The notes: generated from the sequence alone by a model not told the origin. A DNA stretch of 64,000 bases from Flavobacterium beibuense F44-8 (GCF_000769915.1 NZ_JRLV01000003.1:245144-309143); one strand, 5' to 3'. Counted from the stretch's first letter, positions 17,827-27,157 are shown. Numbers and translations are program-made.

Positions 17827-19818
17827 ATGAAAAAAACTGCTTTATTATTCTTTTTATTACTCTCTTTTATAGCGGGTAAAGCACAAATTATTGAGCCTGT
17901 AAAATGGACCTCAAAGATTGAGAAAAAATCAGATACCGAGTATGTTCTTATTTTCAATGCTACTATTGAAGAGAACTGGCACATGTATTCACAGTTTTCT
18001 GCCGATGGTGGCGGACTTCCGTTAGAAGTTGAATTCAATAATGCTGAAAATAACTTTGAAGCCGTTGGTAAGGCCGAAGAAAGTGAAACCCATAAAGAGT
18101 ACAATGATATTTTTGAAGTAGAAGAAACTTTCTTCTCTAACAAAGCCGAACTTAAACAAACCATAAAAGTAAGTAATCCTGATAACACTATTGTACAGGT
18201 TGGCCTATACTATCAGGTATGTAAAGAGTCATGTATTCAGGGAGAGAATCTTTTTGTTTTCAACTTAAAAGAGCTTACTTCTCAGGAAGTTAAATCTTTT
18301 GAGGAGATTATAGTTCAACCTGAAACTAATAAATCAGAAGTTAAGGATAGTTCTCCTGCAACCGGAGATGACAACAAAAAAAAAGATGATGAAAGAGGTT
18401 TGTTCACTATTTTCATCATAGCATTTTTCTCGGGCTTTGCAGCCCTACTTACACCATGTGTATTCCCGATGATACCTATGACCGTAAGCTTTTTTACCAA
18501 ACAGAGCAAAACAAAAGCTGCCGGTATAAAAAATGCTTTCATTTATGGTATTTCAATTATTGTAATTTATGTTGTTTTAGGTTCGCTTGTAACAGCCATA
18601 TTTGGTGCTGACGCTCTTAACGCCCTTTCAACAAATGTTATATTCAATATTGCTTTCTTTGTACTGCTTGTTGTATTTGCCTCTTCTTTCCTTGGTGCTT
18701 TCGAAATCATGCTGCCTAACTCATGGGCTAATAAAGTAGATCGTCAGGCAGACAGAGGTGGTATAATCGGGATTCTTTTTATGGCGCTTGCTCTTGCAAT
18801 TGTATCATTCTCGTGTACAGGACCTATTGTAGGTACACTACTGGTGGAAGCGGCATCTAAAGGAGGAATAGCTCCAATTGTGGGAATGTTCGGTTTTTCA
18901 TTAGCATTAGCTTTACCATTTATGCTTTTTGCAATGTTCCCGGGATGGTTAAACAGTTTACCCAAATCAGGTGGGTGGCTTAATACCGTAAAAGTATTTT
19001 TGGGCTTCCTTGAACTTGCTTTTGCATTCAAATTTCTTTCCAATGCAGATCTTGTTCTTCAAATGCATATACTTGAAAGAGAAACTTTCCTAGCAATCTG
19101 GATTGCTGTATTCGGAGTATTATCGCTATATCTTTTCGGTAAAATTACTTTACCTCATGATAGCCCATTACAATCTATTTCTGTAGGAAGATTATTTATG
19201 GGGCTACTTACATTAACATTTACAATTTACCTTATACCGGGGCTATGGGGTGCACCTTTAAAACTAATTAGCGGATTCCCTCCTCCAATGCACTACAGCG
19301 AATCTCCACACGGATTTGGCGGAGGCGGAGCTGTAGTATCTTCATCAGAAGACACAAAACTTCCTAAAGGAGCTAAACTTGGTGCGCATAACATTATAGC
19401 TTTTGAAGATTACGCCGAAGGTCTGGCTTATGCTAAAGAGGTAAACAAGCCTGTTATGATTGATTTTACCGGTTATGCCTGTGTAAACTGCCGTAAAATG
19501 GAAGATTATGTATGGTCTGATGAGCGTATTATGTCAATCCTTAAAAATGATATAGTATTGATTTCTCTATACGTTGACTATAAAAAAGAACTACCGGAAA
19601 GTGAAAAGTACATATCTGAAACTACTGGTAAGAAAATAGAAACCATTGGTAACAAATGGAGTGATTTTGAAATCACAAGATATAAGGCTAATGCACAACC
19701 ATACTATGTTCTAATAAACCTGGAAGAAGAAAACCTAAACGATCCTGTAGGTTACACTCCAGATGTTGAAGAATATCTTGAATGGTTACAATCAGGAATC
19801 GCAAACTTTGAAAAATAA
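17827..19818 (+). CDS. dsbD: thiol:disulfide interchange protein DsbD
   Basis: A 663-residue inner-membrane electron carrier that takes electrons from cytoplasmic thioredoxin to periplasmic disulfide substrates. Domains in order: signal peptide (1-19); periplasmic N-terminal domain with the cysteine pair Cys132 and Cys136 (CKESC); about eight membrane helices (190-470) with Cys211 in LTPCVFPMIPMTV and Cys330 in SFSCTGPIVGTLL; and a C-terminal thioredoxin-like domain with Cys552-Val-Asn-Cys555. All three cysteine pairs of the relay are present. It closes a unit that includes tilS and ends at a strong terminator. Confidence 0.95.
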   Translation: MKKTALLFFLLLSFIAGKAQIIEPVKWTSKIEKKSDTEYVLIFNATIEENWHMYSQFSADGGGLPLEVEFNNAENNFEAVGKAEESETHKEYNDIFEVEETFFSNKAELKQTIKVSNPDNTIVQVGLYYQVCKESCIQGENLFVFNLKELTSQEVKSFEEIIVQPETNKSEVKDSSPATGDDNKKKDDERGLFTIFIIAFFSGFAALLTPCVFPMIPMTVSFFTKQSKTKAAGIKNAFIYGISIIVIYVVLGSLVTAIFGADALNALSTNVIFNIAFFVLLVVFASSFLGAFEIMLPNSWANKVDRQADRGGIIGILFMALALAIVSFSCTGPIVGTLLVEAASKGGIAPIVGMFGFSLALALPFMLFAMFPGWLNSLPKSGGWLNTVKVFLGFLELAFAFKFLSNADLVLQMHILERETFLAIWIAVFGVLSLYLFGKITLPHDSPLQSISVGRLFMGLLTLTFTIYLIPGLWGAPLKLISGFPPPMHYSESPHGFGGGGAVVSSSEDTKLPKGAKLGAHNIIAFEDYAEGLAYAKEVNKPVMIDFTGYACVNCRKMEDYVWSDERIMSILKNDIVLISLYVDYKKELPESEKYISETTGKKIETIGNKWSDFEITRYKANAQPYYVLINLEEENLNDPVGYTPDVEEYLEWLQSGIANFEK

Positions 19819-19819
19819 T

Positions 19820-19849
19820 AAAAAAGCCCTCAATAAGAGGGCTTTTTTA
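19820..19849. terminator. bidirectional intrinsic terminator
   Basis: AAAAAGCCCTC (19821-19831) and GAGGGCTTTTT (19837-19847) around AATAA. It separates dsbD from the convergent oxidoreductase gene. Confidence 0.9.
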
Positions 19850-19851
19850 TT

Positions 19852-21207
19852 TTATATACTATTTATAAGTTTTCTGGCTGCTGTTTGCACAGGGTCCCAA
19901 ACCGGAGAAAATGGAGGCGCATAAGATAAATCCAAATCAATAATATTTTGCAGGGTAAGATTATGAGTCAAAGCAGTTGCCAGAACATCTATACGTTTTG
20001 CAGCTCCCTCCTCACCTATTATCTGTCCACCCAGTAATCTTCCGCTGTTCTTTTCGGCTAGTAATTTAACTACAATCTTTTTAGAGTTGGGGTAATAATG
20101 CGCTCTGGTACGGCTTTCAATAGTGGCCTTTACATAATCAATATTAAGCTTTTGTAATTGCTTTTCAAGGAGTCCTGTTCGGGCAACCTCATAACTACAT
20201 ATTTTACATACGGCAGTACCTACAACACCAGGGAAAACCGTTTTCTCACCAGATATACTACTACCCGCTACCAGTCCGGTTTTATTAGCTATGGTACCCA
20301 ATGCTATATAAACATGTTCTTTACTTACTAAGTGTAACGATTCGGTACAGTCACCCGCTGCCCAAACATCAGGAATATTAGTACGTAACTGTCCATCTAC
20401 TTTTATTGCTCCACGAACTCCCAGTTCAATCTTACTACCTTCAAGAAAATCAGTATTAGGACGCGATCCCATACCGAGTATCACAATATCGGTAGGTATA
20501 CTTTGTTTATCAGTTATCACTGCAATTACCTTACCTTCTTTAACATCAAATCCTATGAGTACTTCACTTAAAAATAAATTGATACCCAGCCCCCTCAAAG
20601 CTTCAGATACCAAAGCTCCCATATCGGGATCAAGCGTATTCATTACCTGTTCTGATCGATTTATTAATGATACATTAAGTCCCCGTTCCAAAAGAGATTC
20701 CGCCATTTCAAGACCTATATACCCCCCGCCTACTATAACAGCGTTTTGAGGCTTTTTATCTTCAATATAACGTTCTATATTAATTCCGCTTTTAAGCGTG
20801 GTAACACCAAATACGTTTTCAGAGTCATATCCTGCCACATCAGGGCAAAACGCCTTTCCCCCTGTAGCAATCATTAACTGGTCATAGCTTTCCCAAAATT
20901 CATCATCGGTTTTCTTATTCAGTACTTTTATCTTTTTATTATCGGTATCTACCGATAGTACTAAATGTTGCGTTCGTACATCTATATGATATTTATTCCT
21001 GAAAGTATCGGGATCACGAACTATAAGCTCCTGATAGGTTTTTACTTTTTCCGAAATAAAATAAGGTATCCCACAGGCAGAATAAGAAGTAAAGTCAGAT
21101 TTTTCAAAAACAATTATTTCCCTCTCGGGCTGCTCCCTTCTTACTTTTGATGCGGCAGTCATTCCGGCTGCATCTCCTCCTATTACTACCAGTTTATTGT
21201 TTGCCAT
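19852..21207 (-). CDS. CoA-disulfide reductase-like FAD/NAD(P)H oxidoreductase
   Basis: A 451-residue flavoprotein of the pyridine nucleotide-disulfide oxidoreductase superfamily, in the CoA-disulfide reductase/NADH oxidase group with a single active-site cysteine. The N-terminal FAD motif is VVIGGDAAGMTAASKVRREQ; the active Cys45 lies in SYSACGIPYFI; the NAD(P)H-binding motif is VIVGGGYIGLEMAESLLERG; a second FAD-contact motif is VWAAGDCTES; the dimerisation domain ends with SYAPPFSPVWDPVQTAAR. No rhodanese domain follows. It could reduce CoA disulfide, polysulfide or oxygen; sequence motifs alone do not separate these. It is monocistronic, tail to tail with dsbD. Confidence 0.8.
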   Translation of the reverse strand: MANNKLVVIGGDAAGMTAASKVRREQPEREIIVFEKSDFTSYSACGIPYFISEKVKTYQELIVRDPDTFRNKYHIDVRTQHLVLSVDTDNKKIKVLNKKTDDEFWESYDQLMIATGGKAFCPDVAGYDSENVFGVTTLKSGINIERYIEDKKPQNAVIVGGGYIGLEMAESLLERGLNVSLINRSEQVMNTLDPDMGALVSEALRGLGINLFLSEVLIGFDVKEGKVIAVITDKQSIPTDIVILGMGSRPNTDFLEGSKIELGVRGAIKVDGQLRTNIPDVWAAGDCTESLHLVSKEHVYIALGTIANKTGLVAGSSISGEKTVFPGVVGTAVCKICSYEVARTGLLEKQLQKLNIDYVKATIESRTRAHYYPNSKKIVVKLLAEKNSGRLLGGQIIGEEGAAKRIDVLATALTHNLTLQNIIDLDLSYAPPFSPVWDPVQTAARKLINSI

Positions 21208-21452
21208 TTTAGTTATTATTCTTGGTTATCTACTAAAGGTAGTAAGAAAATTAGTTTTTACAGGACATAATTAACTTACACATATAATTTTTTGCTATTT
21301 TTAAGCACTTTAAAATCAACCTTACCTATACATGAAAAACTTTTGTTTTTTACTTCTTAATCCGGGTTTATGGCCTATGCGTCTAATTACCCATAACTAC
21401 TCTGTTATCTCACTACATAAAAAATTAAGTATAAGCCATTTAATTTAATTAT

Positions 21453-22988
21453 ATGCTCATAAAAGTATTTGGAAGCGCCGTATTTGGTGTTGAAGCCACA
21501 ACCATAACCGTAGAGGTTAATATTGATAAAGGAATAGGATATCACCTTGTAGGATTACCCGATAATGCAGTTAAAGAAAGTAGTTATCGTATTGCTGCGG
21601 CCTTAAAAAACAATGGCTACCAGTTACCCGGAAAAAAAATTACCATCAATATGGCTCCGGCCGATTTAAGAAAGGAAGGATCTGCTTACGACCTTACTCT
21701 GGCTGTAGGCATATTGGCTGCTTCAGGACAAATCCCGTCTGAAGAAGTTGATAAATACATCATAATGGGAGAGCTTTCGCTTGACGGAAGCTTACAGCCT
21801 ATTAAAGGGGTACTCCCTATTGCTATTAAAGCCAAGGAAGAAGGTTTTAAAGGTTTTTTCCTTCCGAAACAAAACGTAAAGGAAGCTGCTATTGTTAGCG
21901 GACTTGATGTATACGGAATAGAAAATGTTACCGAAATAATTGACTTTTTTAGCGGGAAAGCTACATTACAGCCTACCGTAATCAATACCCGCGAAGAATT
22001 TTATAAAACACTTGATTTCCCTGAATTTGATTTTGCCGATGTTAAGGGACAGGAAAGTATAAAACGATGTATGGAGATTGCAGCAGCAGGCGGGCACAAC
22101 ATTATACTTATAGGTCCGCCGGGAGCAGGTAAAACCATGCTCGCCAAACGACTGCCAAGTATACTCCCTCCTATGACGCTCAAGGAAGCACTGGAAACAA
22201 CAAAAATCCATAGTGTTGCCGGTAAGATAAAAGATGTAGGACTAATGAACCAACGTCCCTTCAGAAATCCTCATCATACAATCTCTGATGTTGCACTCGT
22301 GGGAGGCGGAACCTTCCCACAACCGGGTGAAATTTCGCTGGCACATAACGGCGTATTGTTTTTGGACGAGTTACCCGAGTTTAAACGAACCGTACTCGAG
22401 GTTATGCGTCAGCCATTAGAAGACAGGGAAGTTACCATTTCCCGTGCCCGATTTACAATTACCTATCCGTCATCATTTATGCTGGTAGCCAGTATGAACC
22501 CTAGTCCGGGTGGATATTTCAATGACCCCGATGCTCCGGTAAGTTCGTCACCACATGAAATGCAACGTTATATGAGCAAAATATCGGGTCCGCTATTAGA
22601 TAGGATTGATATACATATTGAAGTTACGCCTGTACCTTTTGAAAAACTATCAGACAAACAAAAAGCTGAAAGCAGTACAGACATCAGGAAAAGAGTTATG
22701 GAAGCCAGAGAGATACAAACAAATCGTTTTGCACATCTGGAAAACATACATTACAACGCCCAGATGAATACCAAACAGATACGTGAGTATTGCGATCTTG
22801 ACGAAACTTCATTACAGCTTTTAAAAACAGCTATGGAAAGGCTTAACCTTTCGGCTCGTGCATACGACAGGATTTTAAAAGTGTCCCGTACTATTGCCGA
22901 TTTAGAAGGCTCAACGAATGTCGAACCACAACATATATCGGAAGCCATACAGTACCGAAGTCTTGATCGTGAGGGATGGTTGGGGTAA
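21453..22988 (+). CDS. comM: YifB/ComM family Mg-chelatase-like AAA+ ATPase
   Basis: A 511-residue protein of the YifB/ComM group. The N-terminal domain begins LIKVFGSAVFGVEATTITVE and has a Lon-like fold (NMAPADLRKEGSAYDLTLAV). The AAA+ module has Walker A IGPPGAGKTMLAKRLPSIL, the family motif FRNPHHTISDVALVGGG, Walker B VLFLDELPEF and an arginine finger region SGPLLDRIDIHIEV. In naturally competent bacteria, ComM is a hexameric helicase that extends branch migration of incoming DNA during transformation. No other competence genes are visible nearby. A lipoprotein gene starts 15 bases downstream. Confidence 0.92.
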   Translation: MLIKVFGSAVFGVEATTITVEVNIDKGIGYHLVGLPDNAVKESSYRIAAALKNNGYQLPGKKITINMAPADLRKEGSAYDLTLAVGILAASGQIPSEEVDKYIIMGELSLDGSLQPIKGVLPIAIKAKEEGFKGFFLPKQNVKEAAIVSGLDVYGIENVTEIIDFFSGKATLQPTVINTREEFYKTLDFPEFDFADVKGQESIKRCMEIAAAGGHNIILIGPPGAGKTMLAKRLPSILPPMTLKEALETTKIHSVAGKIKDVGLMNQRPFRNPHHTISDVALVGGGTFPQPGEISLAHNGVLFLDELPEFKRTVLEVMRQPLEDREVTISRARFTITYPSSFMLVASMNPSPGGYFNDPDAPVSSSPHEMQRYMSKISGPLLDRIDIHIEVTPVPFEKLSDKQKAESSTDIRKRVMEAREIQTNRFAHLENIHYNAQMNTKQIREYCDLDETSLQLLKTAMERLNLSARAYDRILKVSRTIADLEGSTNVEPQHISEAIQYRSLDREGWLG

Positions 22989-23003
22989 AATCTATATTAT
23001 TTA

Positions 23004-23597
23004 ATGACAAAGAATAAAACATACATAAAGACACTAATAGTATTAAGTTTTGTTTTTTTAGCTTCATGCACTCCTATTGCTAAAATAATTTATGGCATAA
23101 AAAATTTTGAAACCTATGTGCCTAATGACAAAAGAGTAGAATATTACAAACCGTATTTTGAAACAACTGATAAGAAAGTAAATATCTATGCTTTTAAAAA
23201 CTGGGAAGGCATACAGGCTACTTTTGATTCTGTAGGTATACCCCGTGTATTTTTACATAATATACTAAATGATTCAGTTTATGTTCTCAATTGTCATGAA
23301 GACATGCTTGATGATATTGAAGAAATCAATAAAAATAACTTTAATGATATACTGTTAGCCAACAAAAAGGAATTTATCAATTTAAAAAACATAATAGATA
23401 CCAGTGCCATTTTAACTTATACTGAGAAAGAGATAAGAAAAAACAACAAATGGAAAGTTTATCTTGTAAATGGCACATTTATGGGTAAAACATTAAGAAA
23501 AAAAGCATTACCTGTTACAAATATACTTAAAGGCATAGAAGAACTTATTATTGTAGATGTAAGTATTGACGGAGAAAAACCTAAAAATAAACAATAA
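23004..23597 (+). CDS. lipoprotein of unknown function
   Basis: A 197-residue protein with a type II signal peptide, lipobox LASC (VLSFVFLASCTPIAKI). The mature part has no motif I recognise; it contains regularly charged strands and a short segment, KTLRKKALPVTNILKGIEEL, near the end. It starts 15 bases after comM, so it may share that transcript, but no functional link is implied. The downstream truA gene has its own promoter. Confidence 0.65.
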   Translation: MTKNKTYIKTLIVLSFVFLASCTPIAKIIYGIKNFETYVPNDKRVEYYKPYFETTDKKVNIYAFKNWEGIQATFDSVGIPRVFLHNILNDSVYVLNCHEDMLDDIEEINKNNFNDILLANKKEFINLKNIIDTSAILTYTEKEIRKNNKWKVYLVNGTFMGKTLRKKALPVTNILKGIEELIIVDVSIDGEKPKNKQ

Positions 23598-23657
23598 AAC
23601 TAACCTCTATTTAACACTGTTAAAAAATATAATTTGTTACTTTGCCTGTCTGTAACT

Positions 23658-23691
23658 TTGCGCCGTCAATACCCAAAAAATAGTATCTTTG
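23658..23691 (+). promoter_or_regulatory. Bacteroidota-type promoter of truA
   Basis: TTG at 23658-23660 and TATCTTTG at 23684-23691, spacing 23 bases, fit TTG-N17-23-TAnnTTTG. Another -7-like box, TAACTTTG at 23653-23660, overlaps the TTG. Predicted transcription starts near 23698, about 16 bases before the start codon. Confidence 0.5.
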
Positions 23692-23713
23692 CATAAAAAA
23701 TTAGCTACAGGTT

Positions 23714-24463
23714 TTGAGGTATTTTATTGAATTTGCTTATAACGGAAAAAACTATCACGGGTGGCAGTATCAGCCACACAGTATATCGGTACAGGAAGTA
23801 TTAAATAAAGCCCTCTCTACCCTGCTAAAACAACCTATAGATGTTACAGGGGCCGGCCGTACAGATACAGGTGTGCATGCAAAACAAATGTATGCCCATT
23901 TTGATTTTGATAGAGAACTGGACAGTAGCTTCTGGACAAAAAAACTCAATGCATTTTTACCAAAAGATATAGTGGTTTACAGGATAATACCACTACATGA
24001 CGATGCGCATGCCCGTTTTGATGCTACCAGCCGTACCTACGAATATCATATACATACTTTTAAGGATGCCTTTGATAACGAAGCCAGTTGGTATTATTTC
24101 CACAAGCTGGATATAGATAAAATGAACGAGGCTGCCAAAATCCTTTTTGAGTATAAAGATTTTAAATGCTTCTCCAAAACGCATACTGATGTCAAAACAT
24201 TTAACTGCGTAATGATGGAAGCTAACTGGCAACAAAATGGCAACAAATTGGTATTTACCGTTGCTGCCGACAGATTTTTAAGAAATATGGTAAGGGCCAT
24301 TGTAGGAACATTGGTAAATGTAGGACAAGGCAAATTAACCTTACAGGAATTTAGGGAAATTATAGAGAGTCGCGACAGGAATAAAGCTGGCTTCTCGGTT
24401 CCCGCACATGGATTGTACCTAACCAAGGTAGCTTATCCATACATCGATCAAGAAATAATATGA
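23714..24463 (+). CDS. truA: tRNA pseudouridine(38-40) synthase
   Basis: A 249-residue enzyme that makes pseudouridine at positions 38-40 of the tRNA anticodon arm. The start is a TTG at 23714, which gives the family N-terminus RYFIEFAYNGKNYHGWQYQ; no in-frame ATG precedes it. The catalytic Asp lies in TGAGRTDTGVHAKQMYAHFD near residue 51. Other conserved stretches are ARFDATSRTYEYHIHT and ADRFLRNMVRAIVGTLVNVG. Length is normal. No Shine-Dalgarno sequence is visible. The end overlaps the ABC exporter start by 4 bases (ATGA), indicating translational coupling. Confidence 0.95.
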   Translation: MRYFIEFAYNGKNYHGWQYQPHSISVQEVLNKALSTLLKQPIDVTGAGRTDTGVHAKQMYAHFDFDRELDSSFWTKKLNAFLPKDIVVYRIIPLHDDAHARFDATSRTYEYHIHTFKDAFDNEASWYYFHKLDIDKMNEAAKILFEYKDFKCFSKTHTDVKTFNCVMMEANWQQNGNKLVFTVAADRFLRNMVRAIVGTLVNVGQGKLTLQEFREIIESRDRNKAGFSVPAHGLYLTKVAYPYIDQEII

Positions 24464-26208
24464 AAGCAATAAAATCCACATCACTAAAAAAAGTACTAAA
24501 GTTTACCAAACCTTACAGGGCCCGCTATAATGCTGTTATCTTTTTTGCAATATCGCTATCGCTTTTTGCTGCCCTTAGGCCATACCTTTTAAAAAGAACG
24601 GTAGACGAATATATTAGCCCAAAAGATGAAACAGGCCTGTTGTATTACATTATTGCAATGGGAGCTGTTTTAATGCTTGAGGTAGCCTCACAGTTTTACT
24701 TTGTTTACTGGGCAAACTGGTTGGGACAGGATATCGTTAAGGATATTCGTGAAAAACTTTTCAGTCAGATTTCACGTTTCAAAATGAAGTTTTTTGATAA
24801 CGAACCTGTAGGTAAACTGGTTACCCGTACTGTTTTTGATATCGAATCTATCGCCAGGATTTTCAGTCAGGGGCTGTTCATGATTATTAGTGACCTGCTT
24901 AAAATGATTGTTATACTGGGCTTTATGTTCTACATGAACTGGAAGCTTACCTTTATCGTATTACTGGCAATGCCTGTTTTACTATATGCTACCCGAATTT
25001 TCCAAATCAAAATGAAAGCTGCATTTGAGGAGGTTCGTGCCCAAATATCAAACCTTAACACCTTTGTACAGGAAAGGCTTACCGGTATGAAAATCGTTCA
25101 GCTTTTTAACCGTGAGAAAATTGAGTATGAAAAGTTTAAGGACATTAACAGAAAACATAATAAAGCCTGGTTAAAAAACATTTTATATAACTCCATCTTC
25201 TTTCCTATTGCCGATATTATTTCGTCTATCACATTAGGTGTTATTATATGGTACGGAGGTTTAAATATTCTTAACGGAGACAACATAACCACATTTGGTG
25301 ATTTGTTTGCCTACACTATGTTTATAAGTATGCTTTTTAACCCATTAAGGCAAATTGCCGATAAGTTTAACGAGCTTCAAATGGGTATAATTGCTTCCGA
25401 CAGGGTATTAGAGCTACTTGACTCAGAAATGAAAATACAGGACGCAGGTACTCTTATAGCCACTCACTTTAAAGGAAACCTGAACTTTAAAGATGTACGT
25501 TTCAGCTATATTGAGAATGAAGAAGTAATTAAAGGAATTAATCTTGATGTAAAAGAAGGCGAAACCATTGCTATAGTTGGTGCTACCGGTGCAGGTAAAT
25601 CGACAATTATAAACCTTTTGAACCGTTTTTACGAAATAGATAGTGGTACAATTTGTATAGATGGTACCAATATTAATGAGTTTACCCTGGAAAGCCTTAG
25701 AAAACAGATAGCTGTGGTTTTACAGGATGTTTTCCTTTTTGCCGATACTATCTATAACAACATTACACTGGATGATCCTAATATAACCAGAGAACAGGTT
25801 ATAACGGCTGCAAAAAATATTGGTGTTCATGATTTTATCATGTCATTACCTAACGGTTATGATTATAATGTAAAAGAACGCGGTGTAATGCTTTCGTCAG
25901 GTCAGCGACAGCTTATAGCCTTTCTAAGAGCTTATGTGAGTAACCCAAGCATATTGATATTAGATGAAGCAACATCTTCAATAGATACTTATTCTGAAGA
26001 ACTTATTCAAAATGCTACCGACACCATTACACAGGGAAGAACATCTATTGTTATCGCCCACAGACTAGCCACCATTATTAATGCCGATAAGATTATTGTA
26101 ATGGATAAAGGTAAGATTGTAGAAGCAGGTTCACACTACGAGCTCATCAATAAAGATGAAGGGTATTACAAAAACCTATACTATTCTCAGTTTGCTGTTG
26201 AGAGTTAA
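24460..26208 (+). CDS. ABC exporter, fused permease and ATPase (MsbA-like)
   Basis: A 582-residue half-transporter. The N-terminal 330 residues contain six membrane helices of an ABC type-1 exporter domain (starting AVIFFAISLSLFAALRPYLL). The ATPase domain has Walker A GATGAGKSTIINLLNRFYEI, Q-loop VVLQDVFLFADTI, signature LSSGQRQLIAF, Walker B ILILDEATSSIDTYSE and H-loop SIVIAHRLATI. The signature reads LSSGQ rather than the usual LSGGQ. Homodimers of such proteins export lipids or drugs; MsbA moves lipid A precursors, but this copy is not near the lipid A genes and the substrate is unknown. It is translationally coupled to truA. Confidence 0.9.
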   Translation: MKAIKSTSLKKVLKFTKPYRARYNAVIFFAISLSLFAALRPYLLKRTVDEYISPKDETGLLYYIIAMGAVLMLEVASQFYFVYWANWLGQDIVKDIREKLFSQISRFKMKFFDNEPVGKLVTRTVFDIESIARIFSQGLFMIISDLLKMIVILGFMFYMNWKLTFIVLLAMPVLLYATRIFQIKMKAAFEEVRAQISNLNTFVQERLTGMKIVQLFNREKIEYEKFKDINRKHNKAWLKNILYNSIFFPIADIISSITLGVIIWYGGLNILNGDNITTFGDLFAYTMFISMLFNPLRQIADKFNELQMGIIASDRVLELLDSEMKIQDAGTLIATHFKGNLNFKDVRFSYIENEEVIKGINLDVKEGETIAIVGATGAGKSTIINLLNRFYEIDSGTICIDGTNINEFTLESLRKQIAVVLQDVFLFADTIYNNITLDDPNITREQVITAAKNIGVHDFIMSLPNGYDYNVKERGVMLSSGQRQLIAFLRAYVSNPSILILDEATSSIDTYSEELIQNATDTITQGRTSIVIAHRLATIINADKIIVMDKGKIVEAGSHYELINKDEGYYKNLYYSQFAVES

Positions 26209-26218
26209 CAAAATACTA

Positions 26219-26249
26219 AAAAAAAGCTGCCTTAGGGTAGCTTTTTTTA
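26219..26249 (+). terminator. intrinsic terminator
   Basis: AAAAAGCTGCC (26221-26231) pairs with GGTAGCTTTTT after a TTA-containing loop, with one G-U pair, followed by a T run. It ends the truA-ABC exporter unit. Confidence 0.8.
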
Positions 26250-26458
26250 ACACATCCTTTTAAAAATAAAACCATTTAACGAATAATTACGTAAGTATTA
26301 TTGTAATAAAACACAATATTATAAGAATACTATCGTTAATATTTTGAAAAACAAACACTTAATTAAGAAATACTTTTAATAAAAATTTAATATAAAATTA
26401 GAAATATTTAATTTATAAATACTGAACTTGCAACTATCAAAATCAACCCCACAGTATT
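26250..26458. other. A/T-rich intergenic region
   Basis: This stretch is strongly A/T-rich and holds no convincing gene. I see no full match to TAnnTTTG with a spaced TTG; near-matches such as TAATATTTTG near 26338 are weak. Together with the small open frame and the plus-strand hairpin further on, it makes up a 394-base interval between the ABC exporter and the DNA glycosylase. Confidence 0.5.
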
Positions 26459-26557
26459 ATGAAATGGACTAACTTAAAAAACAGGCTAAAGCTCCTTATT
26501 GAGGTAAGCGTTAGAAGCTACCGCCAAAGACGGTTAAGGAGGTATTTTACTTCGTGA
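26459..26557 (+). CDS. possible 32-residue basic peptide
   Basis: An ATG at 26459 opens a 33-codon frame ending in TGA. The peptide is rich in Arg and Lys (LIEVSVRSYRQRRLRRYFTS at the end) and has a short hydrophobic run, LKLLIEV. A strong plus-strand terminator at 26585-26628 starts 28 bases after its stop, and no other plus-strand gene ends there, which suggests that the region is transcribed. No Shine-Dalgarno sequence or clear promoter is visible. It could instead be part of a small RNA, or non-functional. Confidence 0.3.
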   Translation: MKWTNLKNRLKLLIEVSVRSYRQRRLRRYFTS

Positions 26558-26584
26558 GCAATTTAAAGATATCATGAAGAAAAT

Positions 26585-26628
26585 ATTTTGCCATTGATTT
26601 TTTTAAGTCAGTGGCAAAATTTTTTTTG
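26585..26628. terminator. intrinsic terminator, best formed for the plus strand
   Basis: A 13-base-pair stem, ATTTTGCCATTGA (26585-26597) with TCAGTGGCAAAAT (26608-26620), containing one G-U pair, followed by eight T at 26620-26627. On the minus strand the downstream tract is a weaker TATTTT. It overlaps the final codons of the minus-strand glycosylase gene and may serve it too. Confidence 0.7.
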
Positions 26629-27088
26629 TCCATATCTCAAGTTTCTCAACAAATGATTTAGTTGCATTAGCTCCGCTTGGGGAAGGTAATACATCATAAT
26701 TGAGATTGTCTTTGCGTCCAACATACTTATCATAATATACAGCCGCATTTTTACTGGAGAAAAGCACATGCTTTATATCAGGATGATTATTGTAGAAATC
26801 ATCAAAATTATTAGGTATCTCATTTTTAATATTACTGTCAAGACTACCCTGCCTTTCGCAAAACTCAAGCACATCCCATAAAGCTATATTATACTTGCCA
26901 AGAAGTGATTTTCGGTTCTCATAATCTAATGAAAAATCTTCATTCAATACATTATACATCAGTTTCCAAAACTGGTTTCCTCTATTACCGTAATATTCTC
27001 CCAATTCAAGCGACTTTTCGCCCGGCATAGTACCAAGTATCAGTATAGTACATTTACTATGTACCAGGGGCGGAAATGCTTTTTTCAT
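26603..27088 (-). CDS. DNA-deoxyinosine glycosylase (uracil-DNA glycosylase superfamily)
   Basis: A 161-residue base-excision repair enzyme of the hypoxanthine-DNA glycosylase type. Motif 1 is ILGTMPGEKSLELGEYYGN, followed by RGNQFWKLMYNVLNEDF; the C-terminal superfamily motif is VLPSPSGANAT. Family members remove hypoxanthine (deaminated adenine) and sometimes uracil from DNA. I start at the ATG at 27088, which places KAFPPLVHSKC at the N-terminus as in relatives; an in-frame ATG at 27106 adds six residues. It is a single gene between two terminators. Confidence 0.8.
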   Translation of the reverse strand: MKKAFPPLVHSKCTILILGTMPGEKSLELGEYYGNRGNQFWKLMYNVLNEDFSLDYENRKSLLGKYNIALWDVLEFCERQGSLDSNIKNEIPNNFDDFYNNHPDIKHVLFSSKNAAVYYDKYVGRKDNLNYDVLPSPSGANATKSFVEKLEIWTKKILPLT

Positions 27089-27128
27089 ATTATCATTATA
27101 AAACATACTACAATATAAGTTTTAGCCA

Positions 27129-27157
27129 TAAAAAAAGCCTCACAATGTGAGGCTTTA
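27129..27157 (-). terminator. intrinsic terminator of sucD
   Basis: AAAGCCTCAC (27134-27143) and GTGAGGCTTT (27147-27156) pair around AAT. Read on the minus strand it is followed by a run of T. It lies 20 bases after the sucD stop. Confidence 0.85.

Noticed and set aside
21332..21448. A 38-codon open frame ending four bases before comM
   Set aside because: It has a hydrophobic start like a leader peptide, but there is no Shine-Dalgarno, terminator or homologue to support it. It could be reconsidered if relatives keep the frame.
24460..26208. LSSGQ in place of LSGGQ in the ABC exporter signature
   Set aside because: This change also occurs in functional ABC proteins; with intact Walker A, Walker B and H-loop it does not suggest loss of activity.
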